This document shows positions 21,650 to 33,689 of a stretch of 64,000 nt of DNA, in pieces. A model generated the notes under the pieces. It was not told the origin of the DNA, ran no database searches, and saw only the letters and a program-made list of their open reading frames with translations. Positions within the stretch are counted from its first letter, which is position 1. The number at the start of each line of letters is the position of its first letter. Both the position numbers and the translations under genes were made by a program. Source of the stretch: Rhizopus arrhizus (Eukaryota; Mucoromycota; Mucoromycetes; Mucorales; Rhizopodaceae); NCBI GenBank assembly GCA_024220505.1, contig JAKZZE010000006.1:372001-436000 (forward strand), written 5' to 3'.

Positions 21650-23373
21650 ATGGGTTGTAAGTATTTATTATAAATAAAGTCACAGAACTAAACACAAGGG
21701 TATTAATAATACATAAAAATAATAGTCAGGATCTTACATCTGGTTAGGCCATTCATGGCTATTCTTCCTGAAATTGCAACACCTGATCGAAAGGTAAAAT
21801 ACTCAAACCTACTTATTAGTGCTTTTTGTGAAGTGAAAGAGAAAAAGAAAAGGAGAAAACAAATAAGAGAGAATGTTTCGAGAAAGAGACAAAAAAGAGA
21901 ATGACAAAAAAAGGGGGAGGGGATGCAAACATGAAAAATGTTACTAACATATTTGACATTAGATTCCCTTTAATCAAAAGGTGATGTGGACAGCAGTGAC
22001 TTTATTTATTTTCTTGGTTATGTCTCAAGTTCCTCTTTACGGTATTATGTCTTCAGATTCTGCTGATCCTCTCTTTTGGATGAGAGTCATTCTTGCTTCT
22101 AATCGTGGTACTCTTATGGAATTGGGTATTACACCCATTATTACTTCAGGCATGATTATGCAACTTCTTTCAGGTGCAAATATTATTGAAGTAGACTACA
22201 GTTTACAAGAAGATAGAGCCTTATTTAGTGGCGCCCAAAAATGTAAGTACACAACTATTTCGGAGTGATTGAATACTAAATTGTATAAAAGTATTTGCAA
22301 TGATTATCGCCTTTGGTCATGCAACTGTTTCTGTATTGACTGGTCTTTACGGTGACCCAAATCATATTGGGGCTGGTGTATGTTTGATTTTGATTATTCA
22401 GCTTGTTGTCGCATCTTTGATTACATTATTATTGGATGAATTATTACAAAAGGGTTATGGTTTAGGCTCTGGTATTAATCTTTTCATTGCTACCAACATT
22501 TGTGAAACTATCTTCTGGAAGGCACTTTCACCTACTACAATGGATAATGGACGTGGTGATGAGTTCGAAGGTGCTCTGATTGCTTTGATTCACCTCTTGA
22601 TGACGCGTAATGATAAGACGCGTGCTTTAAAAGAAGCATTCTATCGTCAAAATATGCCCAACGTCATGAGTTTACTCTCTACTGCAGCCATCTTTTTACT
22701 CGTCATTTATCTTCAAGGATTCCGTGTTGAATTACCCGTCAAGTCCAACCGTCTTCGTGGTCAACGTGGTTCTTACCCTGTCAAACTTTTCTATACTTCT
22801 AATATGCCCATCATGCTTCAATCTACTTTGACTTCCAACGTTTTCATGATCTCACAAATGCTTTACAAGCGTTTCACAGATAACTTTTTAGTTCGTCTTC
22901 TCGGCACTTGGGAGGCTACTGATGGCACATCTCAATTAAATGCAGTCAGCGGTATTGCTTATTACCTTTCTGCTCCCCGAAGCATGTCTGCTGCTCTTTT
23001 GGACCCTATCCATACTGTTATTTACGTGAGCATCATGTTGACCACTTGTGCTCTTCTCTCAAAGACATGGATTGAAATCTCTGGTGCTTCTCCTCGTGAT
23101 GTCGCACGTCAACTCAAGGATCAACAACTCGTTATTGCTGGTTACCGTGATACTTCCATGTACAAGGAATTGAAGAGAGTGATTCCTGTCGCTGCTTCCT
23201 TTGGTGGTGCTTGTCTTGGTGCTGTTTCTGTTGTAGCAGATATGGTCGGTGCTATTGGATCTGGCACTGGTATTCTGTTATGTGTGACAATCATTTTCCA
23301 ATACTTTGAAATGTTCGCTAAAGAGCAAATGGAAGGTGGAGGATTGGGCTTAGAAGCAATGATGGCCCAATAA
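21650..23373 (+). CDS. SEC61: Protein translocation channel Sec61 alpha
   Basis: Four exons: 21650-21656, 21726-21793, 21963-22242 and 22292-23373, phase-consistent, 478 aa. The 7-nt first exon is rescued by an AG at 21725, giving [19 protein letters not shown], the standard Sec61 N-terminus. Family landmarks are all present: [19 protein letters not shown], the plug region [30 protein letters not shown], the cytosolic loop [17 protein letters not shown], and loop 8 [18 protein letters not shown]. About ten TM helices form the ER channel that passes nascent chains co- and post-translationally. It is convergent with MCP1 (69 bp between stops). A divergent paralogue with two of the same intron positions lies at 57.4-59 kb. 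Confidence 0.95.
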
Positions 23374-23442
23374 AAAATTTATACATACATTCGCGCATTA
23401 TTTAACAATGAATAAAAAAAAAAGAAACAATTGTAAATTTAT

Positions 23443-24231
23443 TTAAAGTCCAATGATTTTGGAATACATACTTTCGAAATCAAGTCTTAATGGGATCTTT
23501 GTTGTGTCTTTACCAATGATCACTAAGCTGGATATTAATGTAATGCTGAGAGCTGCAACCAATCCTTTCTTGATTCGTTGGTTGCGCTTATATTTTTCGA
23601 TCAAAACATGTTGTTCGACAGATTTGCTGTGTTGAGCTACCTGGGCTGCTTTCTCTGTAGATTTGCCTTTCTTTAGATATCTTGCGTAAATGAAGCTCAT
23701 GCCACTCACAGCATGGTACATACTGCCGACGATCAGTGTAGTATGCAAAGCATAAGTGAATTTTGGTCTATTTTGAAGACCCCAACCGATATAACTAAAA
23801 TCGATAAAGGAAGAATCACCATATTTTTGAATGGGTAAGAGACGAACGAGATAATAGTGAAGCAAAAGTGCTGGGACTTGCATATGTCCTACGAATCGAT
23901 GATAAGGTAGTAAAGCAGGATGACTGGTATCTTGACCAAATCTTTTCCAGTAAGCTCGTATGCTAAACTTTGCAATACCAGAGAACAAGTGTACCAACGC
24001 TGAGCCGACAACAAGAACTATTTCAGTTCCCTTTTCTTGGTAAAGAGGTCTTGTCAGTGGAAGTGTACGATTGGCTAATTCGACACCACCGAAATTAGCA
24101 GACACCAATTGCACACCGTGAATGAGTACATAAATGGAGTATACAGCAGCAGAAACAGATTGAACAATAGTCAAAGTGCCATAGACGCGTGATAAGGTAA
24201 GTGGTTTTGAAGACGAATCTACTGAAGGCAT
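23443..24231 (-). CDS. MCP1: Mcp1-like mitochondrial membrane protein (DUF1691)
   Basis: An intronless frame of 262 aa. It has about five hydrophobic helices: LSRVYGTLTIVQSVSAAVY, EIVLVVGSALVHLFSGIAK, MQVPALLLHYYLVRLLP, TYALHTTLIVGSMYHAVSG and a C-terminal KGLVAALSITLISSLVII. The spaced histidines (HRFVGHMQVP, LLHYY, ALHTT, MYHAVSG) and the order of helices match the fungal DUF1691/TM_MCP family. By yeast knowledge, Mcp1 is a mitochondrial outer-membrane protein that suppresses loss of ERMES and interacts functionally with Vps13 in lipid supply. A short basic stretch (EKYKRNQRIKKG) precedes the last helix. Its neighbours RIP1 and ATM1 are also mitochondrial. Confidence 0.75.
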   Translation of the reverse strand: MPSVDSSSKPLTLSRVYGTLTIVQSVSAAVYSIYVLIHGVQLVSANFGGVELANRTLPLTRPLYQEKGTEIVLVVGSALVHLFSGIAKFSIRAYWKRFGQDTSHPALLPYHRFVGHMQVPALLLHYYLVRLLPIQKYGDSSFIDFSYIGWGLQNRPKFTYALHTTLIVGSMYHAVSGMSFIYARYLKKGKSTEKAAQVAQHSKSVEQHVLIEKYKRNQRIKKGLVAALSITLISSLVIIGKDTTKIPLRLDFESMYSKIIGL

Positions 24232-24976
24232 AAGAGTGGGGAGTAATAGTATTTAATGAAAGGTTGTAATCTTGCAGAATCTTTTTGTAAACACCCTCTT
24301 TTTATAGTTGAGTTTCAGACAGATTTGTGAAACCCAGTTTACCTTTATAAAAGCAAGGGTTTCCTTACGCAAAAAAAAAAAAGAGAGGATGGCTTGAAAG
24401 TGACAAGATTGGATTACACAAAGGATCACCAAACTATTCGTTGCATTATTTGTAAAGATTACGTAAACATTCGAAAGTTTTTTATGCAAGCTTAAAAACA
24501 ATTTAAATACATTTTTAATAAAGACTTTTGCATTTTTCAAGTGTTTTAAAATCTTTAATTATTATCCCTTTTTATCTTTATTCCTACATTATACCAGGGT
24601 TTCTTTCTGTTTAAGAACTAAATTTTTATTGATTATACATCCAGTTGCTAGATTGAATATAATCATTTCGTCATCAACTTATTCTATGCTTGTTGTTATG
24701 TCATCATGTTGGCATATTTCTTTTTGAAGGGGTCAACAATATCATTCAAATAGCACAACATAATTCTACTTAAAATCCTTAATACTGGTTATTGATATCT
24801 CATTTGGATTACAACAATCCTTTTACTTTTTTTTGTTTCAAATCTAGTAAAGTTTACATCGTTCTACAAAAGCACTCGAGTCTTTTTTTATTATTTTCCC
24901 TTTCTTACAAAAATACATATTAACAAAAGAAATAGAAAACAATCTGATAAAATAGGTTGAGAAAAAAAAAGCTTGT
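24232..24976. other. Intergenic, no gene seen
   Basis: About 745 bp between the MCP1 start and the RIP1 stop, both on the minus strand. AT-rich, with an A11 run near 24371. The left part should hold the MCP1 promoter. No supported frame or repeat. Confidence 0.5.
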
Positions 24977-25844
24977 CTAACCGATAATAAGCTTATCTTC
25001 TTGGAAGTTGTATTCTATAAAATATAATGTTAGTCGCAAGTACGGTAGTATATTTTTGTTCTTACCAGGAATTTCGAGGTTAAGAGGAGCAGGTCCCTTA
25101 CGAATACGTCCAGAGATATCATAGTGAGAACCGTGACAGGGACAGTACCAGCCTCCAAAATCACCTGCTTCACCAATAGGTACACAACCCCTGAAAAAAC
25201 ATGTCAGATTTGCAACAAATATCATTCCATCGATTACTTACAAGTGAGTACAGACACCCAACATGACCAACCATTTGGGATCCTTGACACGTTCAGCATC
25301 CTGTTGAGGATCACGTAATTCATTGATGCTCACTTGGTTGGCTTCGGCAATTTCAGCTTCAGTACGGTGACGGATGAAAACAGGCTTTCCTCTCCACTTG
25401 ATGGTAACGTTCTTGCCTTCAGGAATACTGGCCAATTCAACTTCAGCTTTAGCCAAAGCCAAAACATCGGCAGAGGCAGACATATTGGCCAAAAAGTCGG
25501 AAACAGTAGCTTGAGCACCGGCTGCACTGACTAAACCAGTGCTACCAATCATCATGTAAGCAAAGTTACGGCTAGCTTCACCGCTGTTCTTGGTCTTTTT
25601 ATATTTAGAAAAGTCAGGAACACTGGTGGTAGAGTGGTGGCGCATTTGTCCAGCTATGTTTTCATTGAAAGAAAATGAGTGGTTGGCTTTGATATTTTTT
25701 AAATTAATTACCATTAGATTGCTTTTGATCGTCATTGTTGCTGAAGCCAACAGAAGCAAATTTGAAAGCTGAAGCAGAAGCAGGAACAGCTCTGTAGCTA
25801 CGGTTGGCAAGAGAAGAGGCAAAAGTACGAGCTAAGCTAGCCAT
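24977..25844 (-). CDS. RIP1: Rieske iron-sulfur subunit of cytochrome bc1 complex
   Basis: Four exons: 25712-25844, 25242-25653, 25066-25190 and 24977-25014, in phase, 235 aa. It has a basic, Ser/Ala-rich mitochondrial presequence ([19 protein letters not shown]). A single membrane anchor follows ([16 protein letters not shown]). The cluster-binding loops are [15 protein letters not shown] and CPCHGSHYD, each with the Cys-x-His or Cys-x-x-His ligands plus the disulfide cysteines. [15 protein letters not shown] and [12 protein letters not shown] close the fold. It carries the 2Fe-2S centre that moves electrons from ubiquinol to cytochrome c1 in the inner membrane. The last coding exon is 38 nt. 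It is head to head with ATM1, whose product exports a sulfur species needed for Fe-S assembly. Confidence 0.95.
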
Positions 25845-26442
25845 TTTTCTGTCTCTAGTTATATAATGTACGTAGAGTGGGGAGTGAATGAAAGGACCAC
25901 CTTTTTTTTTCTTCTGGTCAACCTAAAAGCCCCCCGCTAATTTGCTTGATGTCGACGTCACCAATTTCCAAATTAGGAAGACTTCTTTTGCAAGAAGCAA
26001 GAGTTAGTTCAAATGAACCTATTCATTTAGATTGTACCAATAGTTAGATCCGTCCCATTTCTGCTCAAGTAATGATTTATATTCATGATTAGTCTTATTG
26101 AAGCAATTTTGTGTAAATATTGAAAAGAGTCTTTGTGCAAATATAATATTACTAGCCAAAGATACTGAAAGCACATCATACTATCTTCATATACTAATTT
26201 TGAGCCAAAAAACTTTTAAATTAAATGTGCATGAAATAAGGTTCTATATGTAGGCTTGAACAAACATGCAAGCTTAAAAGAATTCAAATTTGAGTTGACT
26301 CGGTGTTTAAAATGCAGGCAGGGTTTAAAAGATGTCACATTAGTAATTGTGCAATATCTCTCTTTTCTTCTTCTACTTTGCATATAACAAATACAAGTGA
26401 TAAACACAAACTACATACGTGATATAGAAGAACACCTTCAAC
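25845..26442. promoter_or_regulatory. Shared divergent promoter region of RIP1 and ATM1
   Basis: 598 bp separate the two start codons and contain no supported gene. The RIP1 side is pyrimidine-rich when read on its coding strand (AAAAAAAAAGGTGG on the plus strand near 25900). I could not identify a TATA or iron-responsive motif with confidence. Confidence 0.5.
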
Positions 26443-28916
26443 ATGCTGTTTCTAAGGTTAACCTCAGCCTGTTCTAAAACAGTTACTCGAAACAGCTTTG
26501 GCCATGTTTGGTCAAAGAAAGTATCTAGTACACATTCTTTAGCAAAACAAGCTAGATTTTTGCATACAAATAGAACTACGCAACTCAATTCACAAATATC
26601 AAGGCAAAACGGAAATAATGGATCATCAAAATCTATTGCATCTTATATTCCCAAAAGGGTGTTTACATCAAAGCCCACTGAATCATCTTTAAAGACAAAG
26701 CAACCTACTACACCTGTCACATCGGTTGCAAAGGAAAGAAACGCAACCGATTTGGCTATCATTAAACAATTGATGAAATACATTTGGCCGAAAAACGATA
26801 CTGGCGTCAAAGCCCGTGTAGTGATCGCGCTCTCATTACTCGTTGGTGGCAAAGTAAGGAATTGTGAAATTAATACATCTTTTTTTTGTAACATCTTGTT
26901 AGCTTTTGAATGTTCAAGTACCATTTTTCTTTAAGAACGTTGTGGATTCGTTAAATATGACAATACCTGAAGATACAACTTTGTGGACAGTTTGTGGTGC
27001 AGCAATTATTGGATGTAAGAAAAGGATAAAACTTATTTTACTCTTTTTCTAAGGAAATGTGTTTTAGATGGTCTTGCTCGATTAGGTGCAAGTGCTTTTC
27101 AAGAACTTCGTAATGCTGTGTTTGCTGCTGTGGCTCAAAAAGCTATCCGACGTGTTGCTCTCAATGTATTTACACATCTTCATAAACTTGACTTGAGTTT
27201 CCATTTGACTAGACAAACCGGTGGTCTGAATCGCGCGATTGATCGTGGTACAAAGTAGGTTGATAAGATAAAATAAAAGAGTAGATCATGCTCAAATAAG
27301 TGGGAATGAATTTAGAGGTATAAGCTTTATGGTAAGTTCAATGGTATTTCATGTATTACCTACTGCATTGGAAATTAGTATGGTTAGTGGCATCTTGGTA
27401 AGTATTATGTTATCTTGAAACATGATCCACAAGTAAATGATCATCATTTATAGGCATATAAATTTGGATCTTCTTTCGCTTTTGTAACACTGGCGACCAT
27501 CGGTGCCTATACTGCTTTTACGGTAACAACGACTGCATGGAGAACAAAGTTTAGAAAAGATGCAAATGCTGCTGATAATGTGGCTGCTTCAAAAGCTGTA
27601 GATTCACTTATCAATTTTGAAGCTGTGAAGGTATTTGGGATTTGTTTTATAAAGAAAATGAGAAACTCATCAAAAATAGTATTTCAATAATGAAAAATTT
27701 GAAGCTGAACAATACGATAAACCTCTTCAAAAATACGAAGCAGCATCTCTTAAAGTTGCCTCGAGCTTAGCTCTTTTGAATGCTGGACAAAATGCTATTT
27801 TCAGTACATCACTTACCCTCATGATGCTCTTGTCAGCCTATGGAGTTAAGAATGGAACGATGACGGTCGGTGATGTGGTCATGGTCAATCAACTCGTATT
27901 TCAACTTTCCATGCCACTCAACTTTTTGGGTTCTGTTTACCGAGAACTTCGCCAATCATTAATTGACATGGACACCTTATTCAACTTGGAAAACCGTACA
28001 CCACTTGTTTCAGATGCTCCTGATGCTAAAGAATTTATATTTAAGGGTGGTGAAATCAAGTTTGAAAATGTTGTGTTTGGCTATCATCCTCAGAGACCTA
28101 TCTTGAAAGGCGTTTCCTTTACAATACCAGCCGGCTCTAAAGCTGCCTTTGTGGGCCCAAGTGGATGTGGTAAATCGACCATTTTGAGGCTTCTTTTCCG
28201 CTTCTATGAACCTCAATCAGGCAATATTTATGTGGATGGACAAAACATCAAGGAGGTGACAATGGACAGCTTGCGTAGAGCAATCGGTGTTGTTCCACAA
28301 GATACAACTCTGTTCAATAACACAATCTATTACAATATCAATTATGGACGCGTTGATGCTACGAGAGACGAAGTTTATCAAGCAGCTAAGCGTGCTCGTA
28401 TTCACGACGTGATCATGACCTTGCCTGAAAAATATGAATCAAAGGTGGGCGAAAGAGGATTGATGCTGTCTGGAGGAGAAAAGCAGAGAATATCATTGGC
28501 AAGAACAATTCTTAAAAAACCTCACATCTTGTTTTTAGATGAGGCAACATCTGCATTAGACACTCATACAGAACAGTCATTGCTGGCTAATTTTAGAAGT
28601 ATCTTGCGAGAAACTAGCATGACAAGTCTTCATATTGCTCATCGTCTGCGAACGATCGCTGATGCTGGTAAATTGAAAAAGAAAAAAAAAAAAAGAGAGA
28701 AATAGTATGTTGAGATATCTAACACTGATTTTTATTATAGACATCATTCATGTTCTTCAAGACGGAAAAGTAGTAGAATTTGGTAGACATGAAGAATTGT
28801 TATTAATAGAAAACAGTGTCTACAAGAATATGTGGAATAAGCAAGAATCTTTAGTTGGTCACTTTAATGAAGTGAATAGACACGATGAAGAGTTCAACCA
28901 AAAGGATCATCCTTAA
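26443..28916 (+). CDS. ATM1: Mitochondrial ABC half-transporter Atm1
   Basis: Seven exons: 26443-26853, 26903-27014, 27068-27254, 27316-27397, 27454-27630, 27680-28667 and 28741-28916, all in phase, 710 aa. A long basic presequence leads to an ABC membrane domain ([36 protein letters not shown]). The nucleotide-binding domain has Walker [10 protein letters not shown] near residue 480, signature LSGGEKQR, Walker [13 protein letters not shown] and the H-loop IAHRL. The intermediate motif NSxEAVK appears as [18 protein letters not shown]. These define Atm1/ABCB7, an inner-membrane homodimer that exports glutathione-linked sulfur for cytosolic Fe-S assembly. The second acceptor at 26902 was chosen because the later AAG at 26935 would delete the conserved [10 protein letters not shown] segment. 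Confidence 0.95.
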
Positions 28917-29350
28917 ACTTTATTTATTTTATGAATAAAAATGTATTGCACTAGAATTTTTTTTACGTAATAGCAGTCTTTTTTAGCATCCAAAAGCTAT
29001 TGCAATTGACTCAAATTCTACAATGAAATTATAAATTATACCGTTAGCAATAAAAGTTCTAGCCATAATGAGAGTGCTATTGACCAAAAGAAATTGGCAG
29101 GTACAACTCAAACAGAGCCAGCACATCAATAACCAATTCCATGAATGAAATCCTGTCTTTGATAAGATTTGGATAATTACAAGGGATTCAATAGATCTTT
29201 AAGTTTAGTCCTTGCTTTCGCTCCTTAAAAAAGTTACATTTCAGCAATATACCTCAACTTTTTTATTTACAGCATAGTCATAACGTCTACTTTTATTTTA
29301 TAGTATAAATAGATAAAAAAAAAATTAAAAATCCTCAAACAACTTATATT

Positions 29351-30593
29351 TTAGCTTGATCTGGGATGAGATCGCTTTCTACAATCGAAAGATTGCAAAA
29401 TGTCTGGATTTGTTAGTATTACATCTCTTTCGAGAATACGAATTTCATCGTTGATCATGAATCTATCTATCGATAGCTTCTGTAATCATTCATTTTCCCT
29501 ATTAAATATAAATATTGTTGATATGTAAAACATGAGATACTCAACTTCTATTACATCAATAACTTTTGCACTTCGAGTGGAGAAGTTAATAGCCCAGCAA
29601 AATCAGGTGATACTAAGCAAATATCTTCTTCTGCTGTTTTCATATAGCTGAGGAAGTCTAACATAAACTTGTTTAGTTTTTTTTTTTTACTTCCGTTTTG
29701 TTTTTCAAGGCTTTTAATTTTACCTTGTGTACTTTTGTTAACTTTTATCAACTCATCCATGGTTTCATTTTGTCTTTGCATGTCCCGGCTTGCGAAAGGT
29801 TGAGAAGCATTGCAGATAACAGATACAGAAACCTTGTCAACGAGCGATCAAGTAAATAAATTATCCACCTAGATTAAATCAACTTCACTCTCTTCTCAAA
29901 ACTTTCATCTCTTACAGATTTACTTGCGTAGTGTCATGTTTTGATATGTCGATAAGATACAGTCTTATTATTTTGGACTATCTTGCCAAATAATTTATGA
30001 TAATACTACAGAGGCCCGTTTAAAAAAGATTATCTTATTATTTTGCACTGTATAAGATCATTGACCACAAATTCTACAGTATTTCTTTTTTATTACATAC
30101 AGAGTACGGTATCTTATGAATGTTTCATTTTCTACTCTTGAGCGCTTTCTTTGATCTTTTGCCTGTAGAAAATTCATTTTTCGTCTTGAACACCATCTTG
30201 CGAAAGCAGTCGGTGATTTGTCGTCCAAATAACTTGTGTAAATAGATACTTCATGAAACATCTTGTTGGTTGTTAGCTCCTTAACTTCATATACTGGTTC
30301 GTTTAAAGGATCATTAGGTAAATAAGTTTCATTTATATAACAATGAGTCGTCTGTGTTTCTGAAGCTGATTGAATAATTAATAATAAATCAGTGTTAATT
30401 GTCCTGCTTGCGTCATTTTTATTCATTATATGTTTACTCATTAGAAACTCCATCATATTTCGAGCCTTTTGTAGCGAATTATCATCTTCAGTTTAGACAC
30501 ATTTATTATATGTGCAAGACAGGTTTTTTGTATCGTTTTCATAACAAATTTCAGAATCCTTCAGGTCTTCCATTCGCTCTCTTACCAACATAG
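29351..30593 (-). pseudogene. Eroded coding region, unknown family
   Basis: The block at 30058-30593 reads almost continuously (VRERMEDLKDSEICYEND, MMEFLMSKHIMNKNDASR, KSPTAFARWCSRRKMNF) with one TAA near 30490. The block at 29551-29820 (ICNASQPFASRDMQRQNE, then a Lys-rich coiled-coil KIKSLEKQNGSKKKKLNKF) ends LTSPLEVQKLLM. A last block at 29351-29490 (SIDRFMINDEIRILERDV) follows an ATTACAG acceptor, but the phase does not match. This looks like one gene with several lesions. I recognise no domain. Confidence 0.35.
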
Positions 30594-31530
30594 CATTTCC
30601 TTCACAGAAATCTATACAGAATAATGAATAAAGGACGTGATTTCGTTATTTTCTCTTTTTTTTTAAAAAAAAAGAAACAAAAGTAGATGGCAACATTCTG
30701 TGAGTTATATGAAATTTGAAAACAGAGTGCGTAGTTTCAGCTCTGCTTGATGTCGATTATTCATGCTTAAGCGACTGTTTGCATATAAGCCAACCCAATG
30801 TTTTTTTTTATAATAACATTCTGTTTTATGATAAAAAATTGTTAAATAAAATTGCATGCTTATTGAAGCGGTCTAAACATTTTTTGCCATTATCTTTAAA
30901 GTAGCCACTTTTTGTAACATAATCAACATATTTCGTTTTGTCAAAATCTTCTTCAGTGTATAGGACATTGGCATGTTATTTCATAGATGGTATTTTTGAA
31001 GAGTTTTTTTGATTGTTTCTAGATCAATTATATAAATAATGTAAAAAGTAAAAACTAGCTAATAACAACGTTGCATATTACTCTTGCTTTCAATATCCAT
31101 CTTCACAGCATCATTCTCATTGTTTGCTGATCCAGGATTATCCTTAACTGCTTCAAAAAAAATCTCTTTGAAAAGCTTTTCACTGTATTCAGATAACACA
31201 ATAAATTTGTTGATTCAAGAGAGATGATCTCCAGGGCACAATATAGAGCGACATCATTATCGGTTACGAAGACATCTGATAGTAGTTCGAAATCTATAGA
31301 TTGCTGGATCAAGTATGTTTCTTAACAGAGTAAGAATTCACGTAAAGCTTGGTTGGGTTTCTCGGTTCATCCAACATCCAGCCACCGGAATTATTGTTTG
31401 TTGATTTGGATAATCCTTACTAGATAGCAAGCGTATGATACCAGCAATAACCAAATTTAAAAGTACCATTTTATGCTTGTTCGTCCTTATATATGCTGCC
31501 TCAAGAAGAAATCACAGTAACAGAAAGTTA

Positions 31531-31534
31531 TGAT

Positions 31535-31561
<27 letters not shown>
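31531..31561. repeat. (TC)n microsatellite
   Basis: About 15 TC units just after an ATGATTC. It creates an artificial Ser-Leu frame. Confidence 0.9.
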
Positions 31562-31567
<6 letters not shown>

Positions 31568-31854
31568 CAATTGGTTTCTAGTATACAAGGTACTACACCA
31601 AAAGGTGTATGATGCTTATCACACTTCAGGTCACACAAAGTTGTTAAAGCTGACCGGCCACAGAATAAGACGGAAGTGCACTCTCTTTGTCTTGTTTTTT
31701 CTCCTTTCTTATTTGTTTTTTAAAAAGTACTGTATGAATGTTTATTTTAAACATATTCTATTCTTGCTATACTTGATAAAATCAATTTTCAGGGAAAAGA
31801 GCTCAAAACTAGCTACTTGCGTCCTTTTTTTTATAAATTTCTGCAAGTCTTATT

Positions 31855-32440
31855 GTGAGCTCTTTAAATTACAAAATTTCTCATGTATCTTCTCAAAATA
31901 GCAAGTGGGTCAATTTAATTTCCTTTTTACAAGAAATACTCAGCATTTCTTCTTCTGCGATTGACCTTTTTGTTGTAAAAGAATGTGTGAAGGAAGGTTA
32001 CTTTCTAATTAACTTATTGTTGGACCAAAATTGTGGTCAAGAGCCAGAATGTGAACATGTATATTCTGAACAACAACAAAATAATTGATTTTCACAAATT
32101 TTAACTGCTTTGGGATTTTGTTATTTAATCTTTGATTATTTACAGAAAATCAGACGATGGCTTGAAATAAGGAAGCGAAAATCAGTATCATTATTGCCAA
32201 TGGAGGTCTTCTGGATTATACTGTTAGCAAGGACAATCATAATGACAATCAGCTTGTAGAAAAGAAAAGACGCAGACAATCTTGCTGTGTTGGAGAAGCT
32301 TTGAATGTTAAAGCCGTCATAGAGTGGCTTGCACTGGATGAGAAATTGAAGCATACTGAAACTTTTTTCAGAAATATTTTCAAACTCTAAAAAACTTCTA
32401 AACAAGTTATTCCCATCTGTGCGGCAACTAGTAACATTGT
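31855..32440 (+). pseudogene. Possible eroded coding segment, unknown
   Basis: Two coding-like frames sit in succession: KWVNLISFLQEILSISSSA and VVKECVKEGYFLINLLLDQ (to a TGA at 32086), then, in another frame, ISIIIANGGLLDYTVSKDN and ALNVKAVIEWLALDEKLKH (to about 32390). A TTTACAG near 32147 could be an acceptor joining them. The opposite strand at 32136-32453 is also open, so direction is uncertain. Confidence 0.25.
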
Positions 32441-33689
32441 TTATAGAATTCATGATAAAAAGATAAACCTATGTTTTTTCTTTTGGATTGTCAATTGAAA
32501 CATTGCTTTTTTCTATAGAATCAACCCAAATATGAATATCTTGGTTTATTTTAGAGGGGAAAAAAAAAATAAATGGATGAGCTGTATTTTTCTTTTTGAT
32601 ATTGAAAATCAGAGATAAAGGGTTTTTGTGAAAAATCCAACCTGCTTAAAGTAAAGATGGCATTTTGCGTATATTTTTCATGTTGACGAAATTTCACTTC
32701 AATTTACAAGAAGAAAGAAATGCTTTATTATCCCCTCTTTTTTTTTTTTTCGACTATCATATTGCATAATCGTGATTGTTTGAACTATAAATTTCAAACT
32801 ACGAATAAGGTACAACTCAGAGGGTAATGTGCTACAAGAGATGTCAAAATGGAGGCAAAGAATTGGCGATCAAAAGCATGAAAGATTAGGACGGGAAAAA
32901 GGGTAAAATAAAAACCCCGAAATATGCGCAGAATTGATTGGACAGTGTGTAAAGAAGAGGGTGGAAGAGAATTGAAGAAATGACAGTTGACTGTGATCCT
33001 GGTGAACTTTGTCTTGTTTGAATCTAATTCAAGCTAATAGACTTTTTAATTCTTTTAGTTTTTCATTTTCTTTGATATAAAAAACTTGAATTTCACGATC
33101 AGCAAATGTCCATAAAAAGAAAAAACTTCTATTCTAGCCCATGCTAAATTAGAGATACAAACCTAGAATGTTCCCGGGAAACCATCTAATTAAGTAACAT
33201 TTTTCCTTGTTCTTACTAATACTTACTAAAATATAATAATCCCGTAAAGCTTATTTCATGAATACTAAATCCGCTTTCCTCTCTTTTTTTCTTCTTTTTT
33301 TTCTCTCCATTCTTTCCGTAAAGACGGATCAAACAGTTGGGGAAAAGTTACACATTGTACCTGAACAAAAAAGGGTGCTTTCAAGATTGAAAGTCCTCCT
33401 ATCAAAAAAGAAAACAAAAAGGTACAAATCAGATAACAATGGGAAAATATACTTTATCGATTAATAAAGTATATATTTTTTTTCCCTCTCATCCAATTCA
33501 GTTTATTTATTCATATTTAAAGAATTTTTATATTTATTTAAAGCAAGTGTTTCTCACGTCAACAAGTGCATCATTTTTAGACTTTCTACTTTTTAAAACA
33601 AAAAAAAAAGAAGCAAAACAATAAAGTGACCGTGTTACACTATAAATAACCGCAGCATATCCATTTTGTCAAGTCTTTTTAAAAAAAGA

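Larger units (their letters stand above)
28917..33689. other. 4.8-kb gene-poor region with eroded coding blocks
   Basis: Coding-like blocks on the minus strand at 29.3-30.6 kb and on the plus strand at 31.9-32.4 kb are listed separately. The rest is AT-rich with homopolymers. 33258-33464 (plus) encodes a hydrophobic N-terminus only because a pyrimidine tract reads as Phe/Leu/Ser, and I do not accept it as a gene. 31103-31312 (minus) is a 69-codon frame without support. 32560-33240 holds nothing I recognise. Confidence 0.45.

Noticed and set aside
33258..33464. Small secreted protein with a signal peptide
   Set aside because: The hydrophobic start comes from a pyrimidine tract; the remainder is Lys-rich and lacks support.
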